Assembly: GCF_017468685.1 (NCBI RefSeq)
Contig: NZ_JAFUHT010000077.1
Span: 62,001-126,000 of the forward strand
Length of the DNA: 64,000 nucleotides
DNA from: Methanobrevibacter sp.
GTDB taxonomy: Archaea > Methanobacteriota > Methanobacteria > Methanobacteriales > Methanobacteriaceae
Direction: 5' to 3'
Positions 17,629 through 27,458 of the stretch are shown here, in pieces (position 1 is the stretch's first letter; every line of letters begins with the position of its first letter). Both the position numbers and the translations under genes were made by a program. The notes under the pieces are model-generated. The model was not told the origin of the DNA. It made no database searches and worked only from the letters and a program-made list of their open reading frames with translations.

Positions 17629-18072
17629 ATGAATATATTGGATAAAATTATCAAATCATGGTGGGTAATCCTTTCATTTATAATGTTTATAAATGGATTT
17701 GGATTTATCTACACTGGTTTAAAGCATGACAATAAAAATTGGGTTTTGGAAGGCATTATCTATGAAATCCCATGGGTATTCTATATCATATATATTGGAA
17801 TATATGGGGTGGAACTCTTTAAAATTAATCCGGCAGATAATGTTTTTCTGTTTGCTTTACTTTTGCTTTTAATAAGCATCATAAGGTCATTTTGGGTTGC
17901 AATTAAGCTTTGGGATGTATATGACAATCATGAAAAATATGCTCAAAATCCAACAGAGCTGTCCAATCCGAAGAAAGTTAAGGAAAATAGCAAACTTTTT
18001 GGAGGACCAATTTGTTGTTTGTGCATTGCTGTAATATTTTTCCTGTTTGCAATTGTGGCAATAATTTTGTAG
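17629..18072 (+). CDS. Hypothetical multi-pass membrane protein
   Basis: 147 residues from ATG 17629, one base after the TelA stop; the in-frame TTG at 17620 lies inside telA and is less likely. Four hydrophobic segments (near 10-28, 43-61, 68-88 and 124-146) surround a basic cytoplasmic stretch (NHEKYAQNPTELSNPKKVKENSK) that looks like an exposed loop. No family recognised. Position suggests the membrane partner of TelA. Confidence 0.6.
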   Translation: MNILDKIIKSWWVILSFIMFINGFGFIYTGLKHDNKNWVLEGIIYEIPWVFYIIYIGIYGVELFKINPADNVFLFALLLLLISIIRSFWVAIKLWDVYDNHEKYAQNPTELSNPKKVKENSKLFGGPICCLCIAVIFFLFAIVAIIL

Positions 18073-18079
18073 TGATAAT

Positions 18080-18550
18080 ATGTTTCGAGACATGAGGAGA
18101 AAAAATAGGGAATTGCCCTATGAAGAATGCATTGAAATACTGACCAATGAACCCCGAGGCGTTTTAGCATTATTGGGAGATTATGATTATCCTTATACTG
18201 TTCCTATGAGTCATGTATATGTTGACGGTAAAATCTATTTTCATGGCGCTCAAACTGGACATAAACATGATGCGGTTGAAAAATATGACAAGGCATCATT
18301 TTGTGTAATAGATAAGGGAGTTAAAAAAGAAGATGACTGGTGGTATACTTTTAGAAGTGTCATTGTCTTTGGAAGAATCAGGCTTTTGAGTGATAATGAT
18401 GAAAAGATTAATAAATTAACCTATCTTGGAGATAAGTTTTTCCCAACTCATGAAGAAACAGTAAGTGAAATCAATAAATTATTGGATAGAACTGCAGTAT
18501 TTGAATTGACAATTGAGCATATTTCAGGCAAGATGGTTGAAGAGAGATAG
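18080..18550 (+). CDS. Pyridoxamine 5'-phosphate oxidase-like flavoprotein (Nim group)
   Basis: 156 residues. It begins MFRDMRRKNRELPYEECIEIL, like the nitroimidazole-resistance (NimA) group of FMN-binding split barrels (usual MRRKDRE). GVLALLGDYDYPYTVPMSHVY and IYFHGAQTGHKHDAV are the FMN-binding and His-containing loops. It probably binds FMN and reduces an unknown small molecule. A hairpin overlaps its stop codon. Confidence 0.75.
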   Translation: MFRDMRRKNRELPYEECIEILTNEPRGVLALLGDYDYPYTVPMSHVYVDGKIYFHGAQTGHKHDAVEKYDKASFCVIDKGVKKEDDWWYTFRSVIVFGRIRLLSDNDEKINKLTYLGDKFFPTHEETVSEINKLLDRTAVFELTIEHISGKMVEER

Positions 18551-18570
18551 TTACTCTCTTTTAAATTTTG
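18541..18570 (+). terminator. Hairpin terminator at the end of the flavoprotein gene
   Basis: AGAGAG (18541-18546) pairs with CTCTCT (18554-18559) around the stop codon, followed by TTTAAATTTTG. The same hairpin is at the end of the convergent 55-codon gene, so it may serve both. Confidence 0.5.
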
Positions 18571-18718
18571 TTTTTAAAAGGCATTGCTCGATGAATTCTT
18601 TAAATTCATCGTCTTTAATGTTATTTGATAATAATTTTCCGGATATTTTTGAAATATTATTTTTAGAATGCAACAAGTAGCATTCATCATCTATGAATCT
18701 GTAATATGGGATATTCAT
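18551..18718 (-). CDS. Possible small protein, 55 residues
   Basis: A minus-strand ORF from ATG 18718 (preceded by AGGAT) to TAA 18551. It begins MNIPYYRFIDDECYLLHSKN and ends in a charged helix (DDEFKEFIEQCLLKTKFKRE). It fills most of the gap between two plus-strand genes and its composition is protein-like (acidic and basic pairs, few rare residues). No family is recognised, and it could be chance. Confidence 0.45.
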   Translation of the reverse strand: MNIPYYRFIDDECYLLHSKNNISKISGKLLSNNIKDDEFKEFIEQCLLKTKFKRE

Positions 18719-18791
18719 ATCCTATTATCTATCTCTTTTTCTATTTGAATTTTAGCAAATGTATTATAGTTTAAATTATATATTTAATTTT

Positions 18792-19451
18792 ATGATTGGA
18801 AATGATTGGGATTTAGTTTTAAAAGAGGAATTTGAAAAGAAGTATTTTTCAGATGTCAAGACATTTGTAGACAGTGAATATGAAACAAAAACAATTTATC
18901 CTCCTTATGAAGAAATTTTTAATGCATTCAGATTAACTCCCCTAAGTGATGTTAAGGTAGTTATTTTAGGTCAAGATCCTTATCATGAACCTGGTCAGGC
19001 TCATGGTCTTGCTTTTTCAACACCTGAAGGAAGACCAGTTCCAAGATCATTAAAAAATATTTTTAAAGAAATAAATGAGGAATATGATTATCCAATTCCG
19101 GAATCAGGTTGTCTTGAGGCCTGGGCTAGACAGGGTGTCTTTTTATTAAATACGGTTTTAACAGTTGAAAAGTCAAATGCCAATTCACATAGCAAATGCG
19201 GATGGCAGACATTCACGGATAATGTTATTAAAATATTGGATAAACAAAAACAGCCTATTGTATTTCTTCTTTGGGGAAAACAGGCTGAAAAGAAAAAGGA
19301 ATTAATTAAAAATCCAAATCATCTGGTTTTAGTCACTTCACATCCTTCACCATTTTCAGCAAGACGTGGATTTTTTGGATGCAATCATTTCAGACTAGCC
19401 AATGAATTTTTAAAGGATAATAATAAAGAGGAAATAAACTGGAAGCTGTAA
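18792..19451 (+). CDS. ung: Uracil-DNA glycosylase, family 1
   Basis: 219 residues from ATG 18792. The family-1 signature VVILGQDPYHEPGQAHGLAF has the catalytic Asp62 and His65. GVFLLNT and the DNA-contact loop HPSPFSARRGFFG are intact. It removes uracil from DNA in base excision repair. The N-terminus IGNDWDLVLKEEF aligns with the usual start, so the 11 residues from the upstream ATG 18759 are probably not translated. Family-1 enzymes are typical of bacteria and eukaryotes and patchy in archaea. Confidence 0.85.
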   Translation: MIGNDWDLVLKEEFEKKYFSDVKTFVDSEYETKTIYPPYEEIFNAFRLTPLSDVKVVILGQDPYHEPGQAHGLAFSTPEGRPVPRSLKNIFKEINEEYDYPIPESGCLEAWARQGVFLLNTVLTVEKSNANSHSKCGWQTFTDNVIKILDKQKQPIVFLLWGKQAEKKKELIKNPNHLVLVTSHPSPFSARRGFFGCNHFRLANEFLKDNNKEEINWKL

Positions 19452-20051
19452 TTAGGTCATTACTCCAAAATTAACTCCATTACTTCCTACACTAACAAAT
19501 GAATGATGTCCGCTATCGCTTGAGGGATAATCATTTCTTTGAGATTCTATAGCATGAACAAGTTTGTAGTTTTGATATTCATCATTTAATATGTCATAGA
19601 ATTCGTCATGACTGTATTTTGAATCTGATGCACTTTTAACCACTTCTTTTATTGTTGGGGTTATTTTTTCTCCCCTCCATGCTATGTAATAGAATTCTTC
19701 TCCAGCTGAAAACCATAATTTTGAGTTGTTTTTTTCATCATGGCGGTCATAAGCGGTAAAATGAACTGCATCATGTCCTGCAACCTCGACCTTTTTTGCC
19801 TGATTGCTTTCAAGGAAATATCCGTACAAATCCATAATTCTCGGATTAACATATCTGATTGTGAAAACATCAATGTCTTCATCAAATTCATACATGTCAA
19901 AGTCACTTTCATATGGGTTTTCGTATTTTGGTGGAATTTTGAAGTTTTCATATCCCACATTGGCTGTTGTCCAATCTGATGAATCTATTGCACTTACTGC
20001 AGTCATTAACATGAATAATGCTATTAGAAAAATAAATATTTTTCTTATCAT
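19452..20051 (-). CDS. Small secreted protein, function unknown
   Basis: 199 residues. A clear signal peptide (MIRKIFIFLIALFMLMTAVSA, cut likely after VSA) is followed by a soluble domain with KIPPKYENPYESDFDMYEF and a central beta-rich part (VAGHDAVHFTAYDRHD). The style matches the secreted protein at 23725 but sequence similarity is only general. It abuts the ung stop with no spacer. Confidence 0.65.
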   Translation of the reverse strand: MIRKIFIFLIALFMLMTAVSAIDSSDWTTANVGYENFKIPPKYENPYESDFDMYEFDEDIDVFTIRYVNPRIMDLYGYFLESNQAKKVEVAGHDAVHFTAYDRHDEKNNSKLWFSAGEEFYYIAWRGEKITPTIKEVVKSASDSKYSHDEFYDILNDEYQNYKLVHAIESQRNDYPSSDSGHHSFVSVGSNGVNFGVMT

Positions 20052-20258
20052 ATTTTTATATTGTTGATAAATTATTAATAAGTATTTTCCCGAAAATTGA
20101 TAATTTAAGCGCTTGAGTATAGATGCTTCCTAAACAAATATTAAATATTAATTTACACTTTAATTTAATGAATAGTATATTTGATAAAAAAAGACAATAT
20201 ATAAAAAAAGTATGTTTTAATTAATCATGAAATTGTTTATATGGGAAGATAAAGATGC

Positions 20259-20825
20259 TCAGATTACAACTTCAAAATTAATTTTACGGTTTTCCCTTCT
20301 TCTTGAATCCATATCTACAAAATCATATACCAGTGGGTTTTGAATTAATATCTTCCATATTTTGTAAGTTTCAATTAAAAAATCCTCTTTGAATGGAATA
20401 TGATCTTCAATAATTGGGCATTTGTAAGGAAATTCGGTGTCATCCAATACCAAATGAAATTCACCATTTTTGGAAATATGTGGGACCAGCGGAAATGTTC
20501 TGCATTGTATCGGTCTGATGCTTCTGTCACATCTTGGAGGATTAATGCATTTAACCAGTGCAACATCACCTTTCCATGAATGAGGAAAATCCAGTTCTTT
20601 TGCATCGATATAATACAATTCAAACTCATCACTGTCTTTATACATCAGCTCTTCACCGGGAAGTAAGAATAATGCAAGATCTTCATTGGGATATTCTTCA
20701 CTATCATATACACAACATACCTCACCGCACAATTTTCCACAGTCAAAATCAACCGGCGATACTTTATCCAATCTGTCATAAATTTTTTCAATTGATTTTT
20801 TCATTTCCTCAGCTGAACTTTCCAT
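20259..20825 (-). CDS. YkgJ-like cysteine cluster protein
   Basis: 188 residues. Cysteines are arranged as CGKLCGEVCC near residues 29-38, then CINPPRCDRSIRPIQCRTFPL, then YKCPI. This is the YkgJ/Fe-S oxidoreductase-like CxxCxxxxC family, which probably binds zinc or an Fe-S centre. Function unknown. Monocistronic. Confidence 0.7.
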   Translation of the reverse strand: MESSAEEMKKSIEKIYDRLDKVSPVDFDCGKLCGEVCCVYDSEEYPNEDLALFLLPGEELMYKDSDEFELYYIDAKELDFPHSWKGDVALVKCINPPRCDRSIRPIQCRTFPLVPHISKNGEFHLVLDDTEFPYKCPIIEDHIPFKEDFLIETYKIWKILIQNPLVYDFVDMDSRRRENRKINFEVVI

Positions 20826-21171
20826 ATTTATCTAATTGTTTTTGGCTCTTTAAATAATTTTCAATCAAAAAATTGAAAAAATTTTTAATTTCATTATTCG
20901 TTCTTAATTTTAATATTATTCGGTTAAATTTTAGGGATTTTATTATAATTCAGTTTAATTCTATGTTTTTTTATAAAATAACTTTAAACTATAAGTTATT
21001 TGATATAATAACTACATTCAATATTATTTTATTTTTTAAAAACTTTTAGTTTGTAAAAGATTAATTCATATGGTTTAATCTTTTTATAGATTAATTCAAA
21101 TAAATATTAATTAAAAGTAGTATTTTTATGTATTTTAAAGCTTGTTTAATAAAAATAAGTAATTTTAAATT
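20826..21171. other. AT-rich intergenic stretch
   Basis: No gene seen. It holds a 7-bp inverted repeat (ATAACTT at 20978-20984 with AAGTTAT at 20993-20999) and a twice-repeated GATTAATTCA element near 21058-21098. Confidence 0.4.
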
Positions 21172-21241
21172 GATTTAGCAAATAAAAAGCTTTATATAAG
21201 ATATTTATAATAAATATTGGTGAAGTGAGATTAATTTCTCA
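21172..21241 (+). promoter_or_regulatory. Promoter and leader hairpin of a transglutaminase surface protein
   Basis: The 35 bases 21172-21206 include TTTATATAA (21191-21199) and match 27811-27845 at 33 of 35 positions. The leader then holds TGAGA / TCTCA (21226-21230, 21237-21241). The equivalent leader at 27865 has CGAGA / TCTCG, a compensatory change. GGAGG follows 25 bases later and TTG at 21280 starts the gene. Confidence 0.6.
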
Positions 21242-21279
21242 TGGATATTTTAAAAATTGTAAAATGGAGGTAAATTATT

Positions 21280-23634
21280 TTGAACAAAAAAATATTACTC
21301 ACTATGCTATTGGTATTGGTAATGATTTTTTCAGTCAGTGCAATTCAGGCTAGTGATGTTAATATAACAGATTCAGATGCATTATCCACAATTGATGATG
21401 AACCTGTTACAGTAGAAAGTTCATCAGATAATGAATTGGAATCTGTTAATTCAAATACTTTATCAACTAACAATGAAGACGCTTCCTTAATGGAAACTGA
21501 TAAGAATCAAACTGAAATAACATCACAAACAACAGATACCTACTATAAAGGATCTTACAGTGTCACATTAAAAGATTCAAATAGCAGCAATGTTTTAGCC
21601 AATAAGACTGTTAATTTAGTAATAAACAATGTAAAATATAATGTGAGCACTGACAGTAATGGTGTTGCAAGATTTGATTTATCATTAAATCCAGGTAAAT
21701 ACTCATTAACTGCTTATTTCGAGGGTGATGATTCATATAGTGCAAGTAATAATTTTACTGCAACTTTAAATGTATTATCCACCATTAAAGCAAATGATAT
21801 TACCAAATATTATAAGGGAAGCACACAATATAGTGCAACATTCCTTGACAGCAACGGAAATGTTTTAGCAAACAGATATGTGACAATTACTGTTAACGGA
21901 AAATCATATAATGTTAAAACTGACGGTAAAGGTGTAGCTAAGCTATCTGTTAACTTAAAGCCAGGTACTTACAAAGTCGTTTCAACTGATCCGATTACTG
22001 GATATAAGTTATCCACCACTTTTAAAATTTTATCAACAATCAGTGCAACTGCAACAACCAAAAAGGTTGCTGGAGATAGCAAAAAGTTCACTGCAACATT
22101 TTTAAAAAGTAATGGAAAAGCCTTAGCTAATAAATATATCAAAATTAAGCTTAAAGGTAAAACTTACAAGGTTAAAACAAACTCAAAAGGTAAAGCAACT
22201 TTATCTTTGAAAAGTCTTAAGAAAGGTACTTACAAGGTTATATGTTACAATAAAGATGGTTTGTCCAAAACTTTCAAGATAAAAGTTTACGGCAAAGTGG
22301 CTACTACACTTACAACCAAACTTTATACTTTCCTTAAAAGTGATAAGAAAACAATTAAAGTCACATTAAAAAATAGTTTAGGTTATGCTCCTACTTCAGG
22401 AAAAATCATTAAGATTAAAATTAATGGTAAAACCTACACTAAAAAAACAAATAGTAAAGGCGTAGTTTATCTTAAATTGCCATCTTTAAAGAAAGGTGTT
22501 TACACTGTTAAATATAAATTTGGAGGAGCTAGTCACTATAAGGCAAGCAGTGCCTCAAACAAGGTAATCATACTTTCTACTAAAAATGCAGCGTTTACAG
22601 TTAAAAGTACAACCTCTTTCGGTTACGGTGCAGGTACTCAGTTTAAAGTAGCTGTTACAGCCGGAGGTGTACCGTTAATTAAAAGAACAGTTACATTTGA
22701 TATTGATGGTAAAACTTATACAGGAACTACAAACAGCAAAGGAATTGCTTCAATACCTATTAATCTGAACTTGGGCAATTACACCATAAAATATTCCATT
22801 AAAAAGGAATCCAAAGTAAATGCAAAGTCCGGATCATCCAATATAAATGTCTTTGAAAGAAGTAATTCAATGCTTACATGGAAGAGCGGAACATCATTCA
22901 CAGACTCTTCACAGACTTTCAAAGTTCTATTAACTGATATTAATGGAAAAGCAATTTCAGGCCAAACTATTAAATTGACAATCAAGTCTAAAACATACAC
23001 TGCAACTACAGCATCAAATGGATATGCGACATTTAAAACTAGTGCACCAATAGGAACATACACTGTTTCAGTTAAATTTGGAGGTAGCAATAATTACATT
23101 TCTAGTTCAACATCCCAGTCAGTCAGCATTACATTTTCTAAATTAACCAAAGGTGTTAATGAGAAAAACACTATTTCAGATTTAAGTGCATATCTTAAAT
23201 CATCAAGTAACTGTCAGGTGGGAAATGCAAAAATCAAATCATTGGTAAACTCTTTGACAAGCGGTTTAACTAGTGATTTGGATAAGGCAAATGCGATATT
23301 CAATTATGTTAGAGACACATTGTCATATAGTTTCTATTATAATACCAAATTTGGTGCTACAGGTACATTAAGCGCTAAAAAAGGAAATTGTGTGGATCAT
23401 ACACACTTGTTAGTTGCTATGTTTAGAACTGCAAACCTTGAAGCAAGATATGTTCACGGTAAATGTACATTTACAAGTGGAAGTACATATGGTCATGTCT
23501 GGGCTCAGGTATTGATTGGCAATACATGGGTTTGTGCAGATGCAACAAGTTCTAAAAACTCTTTAGGAAAAATATCCAATTGGAATACAAAGACTTTTAC
23601 CCTTAAGGGCACATATGCAAGTCTTCCGTTCTAA
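21280..23634 (+). CDS. Surface protein with Ig-like repeats and a transglutaminase-like domain
   Basis: 784 residues, TTG start ten bases after GGAGG (21266-21270). A signal peptide ends near SAIQA, then an acidic Ser/Thr/Asn-rich stretch. About six Ig-like repeats of 80-95 residues follow, with recurring GKTYKVKTNSKG and LKKGTYKV strands. The last 150 residues are a transglutaminase-like cysteine protease fold with the triad Cys704 (GNCVDH), His739 (YGHVW) and Asp754 (ADATSS). It is close to the paralogue at 27916 but lacks that protein's pseudomurein-binding repeats. A role in wall-linked cleavage or cross-linking is inferred. Confidence 0.85.
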   Translation: MNKKILLTMLLVLVMIFSVSAIQASDVNITDSDALSTIDDEPVTVESSSDNELESVNSNTLSTNNEDASLMETDKNQTEITSQTTDTYYKGSYSVTLKDSNSSNVLANKTVNLVINNVKYNVSTDSNGVARFDLSLNPGKYSLTAYFEGDDSYSASNNFTATLNVLSTIKANDITKYYKGSTQYSATFLDSNGNVLANRYVTITVNGKSYNVKTDGKGVAKLSVNLKPGTYKVVSTDPITGYKLSTTFKILSTISATATTKKVAGDSKKFTATFLKSNGKALANKYIKIKLKGKTYKVKTNSKGKATLSLKSLKKGTYKVICYNKDGLSKTFKIKVYGKVATTLTTKLYTFLKSDKKTIKVTLKNSLGYAPTSGKIIKIKINGKTYTKKTNSKGVVYLKLPSLKKGVYTVKYKFGGASHYKASSASNKVIILSTKNAAFTVKSTTSFGYGAGTQFKVAVTAGGVPLIKRTVTFDIDGKTYTGTTNSKGIASIPINLNLGNYTIKYSIKKESKVNAKSGSSNINVFERSNSMLTWKSGTSFTDSSQTFKVLLTDINGKAISGQTIKLTIKSKTYTATTASNGYATFKTSAPIGTYTVSVKFGGSNNYISSSTSQSVSITFSKLTKGVNEKNTISDLSAYLKSSSNCQVGNAKIKSLVNSLTSGLTSDLDKANAIFNYVRDTLSYSFYYNTKFGATGTLSAKKGNCVDHTHLLVAMFRTANLEARYVHGKCTFTSGSTYGHVWAQVLIGNTWVCADATSSKNSLGKISNWNTKTFTLKGTYASLPF

Positions 23635-23724
23635 TCAATATTTTTCTTTTTTTAATCTTTTTTTGAAAACATAGATTATTTTAAATATTAATTTTATTAT
23701 ATTATTAATCATTGAGGTGAAGCA

Positions 23725-24156
23725 ATGATTAAAAAAGTATTTTTAATTTTACTTTTCAGTACAATAATTCTCGGAGCAGTAAGTGCAGCAGATCAAAGCA
23801 GCTTTAAGGCACCTGATGATTTTGAAGATATTGGAGATGGTGTATATGTATTATATGATTCATCCAAAAATGCCGATGAAATTTTATCAGTTGTGAAGTT
23901 TAACCAACATGACTGGGATGATTATATCACCAATGATACTGAAAATCAGTATACTGTTTTAAAAGATGAAAATAATACCTACAATTATACTGATGGAAGT
24001 GTTAATGAAATAGGTTCTTTTGAACTTGTTGAATATGATGGAGATAAATTCATCATCGATTTTGCAAAAACAGGTTCCGACAATGACCTGTCATATACAT
24101 ACGGCAATTTAATGGATTTCAATAAATTGAATAATATAACACCAATTGAAAAATAA
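23725..24156 (+). CDS. Small secreted protein, function unknown
   Basis: 143 residues. The signal peptide MIKKVFLILLFSTIILGAVSA is followed by an acidic domain (pattern DDFEDIGDGVYVLYDSS, VNEIGSFELVEYDGDKF, SYTYGNLMDFNKL). No family recognised. GAGGTGAAGCA precedes the ATG. It stands between a surface protein and the large repeat protein. Confidence 0.65.
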   Translation: MIKKVFLILLFSTIILGAVSAADQSSFKAPDDFEDIGDGVYVLYDSSKNADEILSVVKFNQHDWDDYITNDTENQYTVLKDENNTYNYTDGSVNEIGSFELVEYDGDKFIIDFAKTGSDNDLSYTYGNLMDFNKLNNITPIEK

Positions 24157-24330
24157 TTCAAAACCATTTCCTTTTAATTTTTTTATCCTCTATTTTTTTA
24201 AAGTAAAGTAAATATTAATAAGAACTCGTTATTTTACAAAATAAAATCAATATTGTTGTTAAAAAAACCAATACCTTATATATGTCCAGTTTAAAAGATA
24301 TTACTGCATTAAATATAAAGGTTGGTTAAA

Positions 24331-27300
24331 ATGACAAATTTTGATTATTTAAAAAACTTTAATGATGAATTATATGAAATCGGAAGAAAGTTGGAAGAAG
24401 ATGTGATTAACTCACCAAGGGCAGTAACCGCCGATGCAACACTTTTTCTTGAAAATCTCGTAAAAGACCTGTATAAGCTTTCAAATCATAAATTAAACAG
24501 GAATCTAAAATCTTTCTATAAAAAAATTGATAACCTGTACCGTTTGGGAGCAATCAGCTATATATACAAAAACAAACTCCAGGAAGCATATAATCTAAGA
24601 AACAAAATTCATTCCAAAAACCTAAATTCACGTGAAGAAAAAAACTTGGCTTTAGATTTGCATAAAAGATTATATTATCTGGCTAAAAAATATTTCAAAG
24701 ACAACTTTGAAAATGAAAAATACATAGACATTCCGGATTATAGAAAACCAAAGAACATAGAAATTTATTTTGACAATTGCATAATCTGCGGAAATTCAAA
24801 TAAAAAATCAATGTCAAACATGTGCAGATCATGCAATCAGAAAATAGAAAATGCAAACTTAATGCTGTCACTGCAGACAACATTTAATGATGAGGCTTTT
24901 ACAAGATATGATTTGGTTGAATTTGGAATACCCGAAAGCAGAGCGATTCTACTTTTAATGGATTTATCCAAATTTGGAGCAGTTACCAATAAGGGGGACT
25001 ATTACATACTTAATCCTGATAATTTCAATGATTATCTTTCTGAAATCAATCAGTATGTGGAAATTGGCGTTTTAGTTACAAAGTTTTACAAGGATGAAAT
25101 AAGTGCAAGTGAAATAAAACAAACTGAAGAGTATATTAAAGGATCTGAAAACAAATATCCATTTAGAGAATTTTTCAGACTGGTGAACAGCAAACTTGAA
25201 AAAACATTTGAAGAAAATCTTTTAAAACTAAATGATATATCCAAAAGCAAAAAAATATCATCAATGAGTGAATTCAATATCACTAACTGGTATTATCATG
25301 AAAAAGAAGCGTTTAAGGAAGGTAAATTAAATGAAGCTTTTATATTATATAATGAGATTTTAATTAATGAGTACTTTAAATTAAAAAGGAATCCTAATCT
25401 AGATGACAGGGATGTCCTAAATGAACTTAAAATTTCAAACGAAATGTTTTACTTCTGGCAAAATCAGTTTATCGGCGGAAAATTCTTTAAAAAAAGCAAA
25501 TCAATTAAACAGGACATAATCATTAAGGAGATTAAAAACCATAAGACACTCTCTGATGCTTTAAGATTGGCAAAAATAAGTAAAAATGACTTTGAAAAGA
25601 TGTATCTCATTTCAAAGCAAACAGATGATGACTTCTATAAGAATTTTGAAAAGGAATACACACAGAAAAGAAAAAAATTAGTTATAAAACACCTTAAGAA
25701 TCATAATCTCAATAAGGCCATAAAGTTAAGTAAAATCACTAAAACAGAATTTTTAAATTGGTACTATGACGGAGAAAAAACATTTTCAAATTTTTATGTT
25801 AAAACAACCGAACTGTTAATGGATAAGTATATCAGCTACCGTAAAAATAACTGGGACAAAAAAGAAATTCTTAAAAGGATTAATGTTTCAAAAGACATGT
25901 TTCAGTCATGGTCCAGACATGATGAATTCAAATTATTCCGTGATTTTGAAGATAAAAATAAAGAAATTACATCCTCGTTAGTTAAAAGGGGAAGAATAAT
26001 TAATGGAATAAAAAATGGTAAAGGAAAAGAGGAAGCCATTTTTTGTGCAAATCTCACTCCAAGGGAATTTATGGAAATTTATAACACCAGTAAAAAAGAA
26101 AAAACAGAATTTTATTTGAGATTTGACGTTGAATATGAAAAAAACAGGAAAAAATTATTCACACAGATTATCGCTGAGGAAGATTTTTACTATGCAATCC
26201 AAAAATGTGAAATTTCACAAAAGGAATTTAACAAATGGTATGTTAAGGACCAGGATAAATATCTCTCCACCAATAAATCAAGCGGATTTTATCAGACAGT
26301 AACTTATGAGCTGATGGATAAATATCTGCAAGCTCGAAAAGATGGAAAAAATAAACCGGATGCAGCAAAAAGCGTTGGTCTTTCAAACATTATAATCAAC
26401 AAATGGCTCAATCATCCGGAATATAATATTTTCAAATATTTTATAGATAAAAATCATCAGCTGACCATTGATTTAGTAGTTGAAGGGTTTAAAAATTATA
26501 AATCAAAGCTTGAGGTATATGAAATTTATGACATACCTATTAAAACAATAAATCAATTTATTGATGATGGAAAAAAAGGACTGGAAGAATATGAACAGAT
26601 ATTCGATTTATATGAAAATAAGGTCATTCCTCTTCATCTTGAAAAATTTCTTAAGAATTTTGAAAATAAGAATTTTTACAAGGCATTGAAACTTTCAAAA
26701 ATAAATAATGATGAATTGGATCATTATTATAATTTGGGAAAAAATGGAAACAATCAATTCAGTGATTTTCATTCAAGATTTTTAGAAATGAAAATAGAAA
26801 AATATGTAGAGAATATTCTTTCAAACAAAACAACAAAAATATCTCTAAAAAATTCTAATTTGACTAAAGAGGAATTTTATGAAAACAAAGCAGATATTGA
26901 TGATATGATTTTAAAAGAAAGAGTATATATCATTGCAGGAATGGTAACTCAACATAAATTTAATGGAGTCAGAATGGCAAAATCAGCTGGAATCAATGTT
27001 AATCAATTATATGATTGGTATATTGAAGGTAAAAACGGTAAAGAAAAATATAAAATTCTTTCAATGCTTTTTGAAGTAGGTTTTATCATGCCAAGATTAA
27101 TTGCATATAAAAAAGCTGAAAGTATTGGCATACCTTCAAAATGGTTAAACAAAAAACTTAAAAAGAATTTGGGAGTAACTGACTATAAGTTATGGCTTAA
27201 ACATGACATTTTAAATCGAAAAATGGATTATATTGATAAATCTGGAGAAAATATTGATGAAAACAAAATGAAAAGCGTCATTGAAAATTCCGATTTTTTC

Positions 27301-27429
27301 GATATCAACCTTAAAAATGCCACACCTGAAGAAATTGAAAATAACTTAAATAAACATTCCAATGATTTGGTAAAAATTTCAGTTGTGGACACACCCAAAT
27401 CTTTACGAAAACAGGCAACAGGAAAATAA
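24331..27429 (+). CDS. Large intracellular protein: DUF4145-like domain, zinc ribbon, tandem HTH-like repeats
   Basis: 1032 residues from ATG 24331; an in-frame TTG at 24322 is an alternative. There is no signal peptide, so it is cytoplasmic, and it is lysine- and asparagine-rich. Residues 1-125 resemble DUF4145 (ADATLFLENLVKDLY, then AYNLRNKIHSKN at 86-97). Cys150, Cys153, Cys165 and Cys168 form a zinc ribbon, followed by a winged-helix-like stretch (about 180-226). From about residue 300 to 985 come roughly eleven degenerate units of 50-55 residues with a core like KALKLSKI-EF-WY-GK, each reading as a short helix-turn-helix. Examples are LNKAIKLSKITKTEFLNWYY and NFYKALKLSKINNDELDHYY. It probably binds nucleic acid or acts as a scaffold. 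I do not recognise the whole architecture. Confidence 0.7.
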   Translation: MTNFDYLKNFNDELYEIGRKLEEDVINSPRAVTADATLFLENLVKDLYKLSNHKLNRNLKSFYKKIDNLYRLGAISYIYKNKLQEAYNLRNKIHSKNLNSREEKNLALDLHKRLYYLAKKYFKDNFENEKYIDIPDYRKPKNIEIYFDNCIICGNSNKKSMSNMCRSCNQKIENANLMLSLQTTFNDEAFTRYDLVEFGIPESRAILLLMDLSKFGAVTNKGDYYILNPDNFNDYLSEINQYVEIGVLVTKFYKDEISASEIKQTEEYIKGSENKYPFREFFRLVNSKLEKTFEENLLKLNDISKSKKISSMSEFNITNWYYHEKEAFKEGKLNEAFILYNEILINEYFKLKRNPNLDDRDVLNELKISNEMFYFWQNQFIGGKFFKKSKSIKQDIIIKEIKNHKTLSDALRLAKISKNDFEKMYLISKQTDDDFYKNFEKEYTQKRKKLVIKHLKNHNLNKAIKLSKITKTEFLNWYYDGEKTFSNFYVKTTELLMDKYISYRKNNWDKKEILKRINVSKDMFQSWSRHDEFKLFRDFEDKNKEITSSLVKRGRIINGIKNGKGKEEAIFCANLTPREFMEIYNTSKKEKTEFYLRFDVEYEKNRKKLFTQIIAEEDFYYAIQKCEISQKEFNKWYVKDQDKYLSTNKSSGFYQTVTYELMDKYLQARKDGKNKPDAAKSVGLSNIIINKWLNHPEYNIFKYFIDKNHQLTIDLVVEGFKNYKSKLEVYEIYDIPIKTINQFIDDGKKGLEEYEQIFDLYENKVIPLHLEKFLKNFENKNFYKALKLSKINNDELDHYYNLGKNGNNQFSDFHSRFLEMKIEKYVENILSNKTTKISLKNSNLTKEEFYENKADIDDMILKERVYIIAGMVTQHKFNGVRMAKSAGINVNQLYDWYIEGKNGKEKYKILSMLFEVGFIMPRLIAYKKAESIGIPSKWLNKKLKKNLGVTDYKLWLKHDILNRKMDYIDKSGENIDENKMKSVIENSDFFDINLKNATPEEIENNLNKHSNDLVKISVVDTPKSLRKQATGK

Positions 27430-27458
27430 TTTTTGTCATGTTAAATATAATTAACATT

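Noticed and set aside
20227-20343. Plus-strand ORF beginning MKLFIWEDKDAQ, 38 codons
   Set aside because: It lies almost wholly antisense to the end of the YkgJ-like gene, has no SD site and no recognised family, although its first residues look natural.
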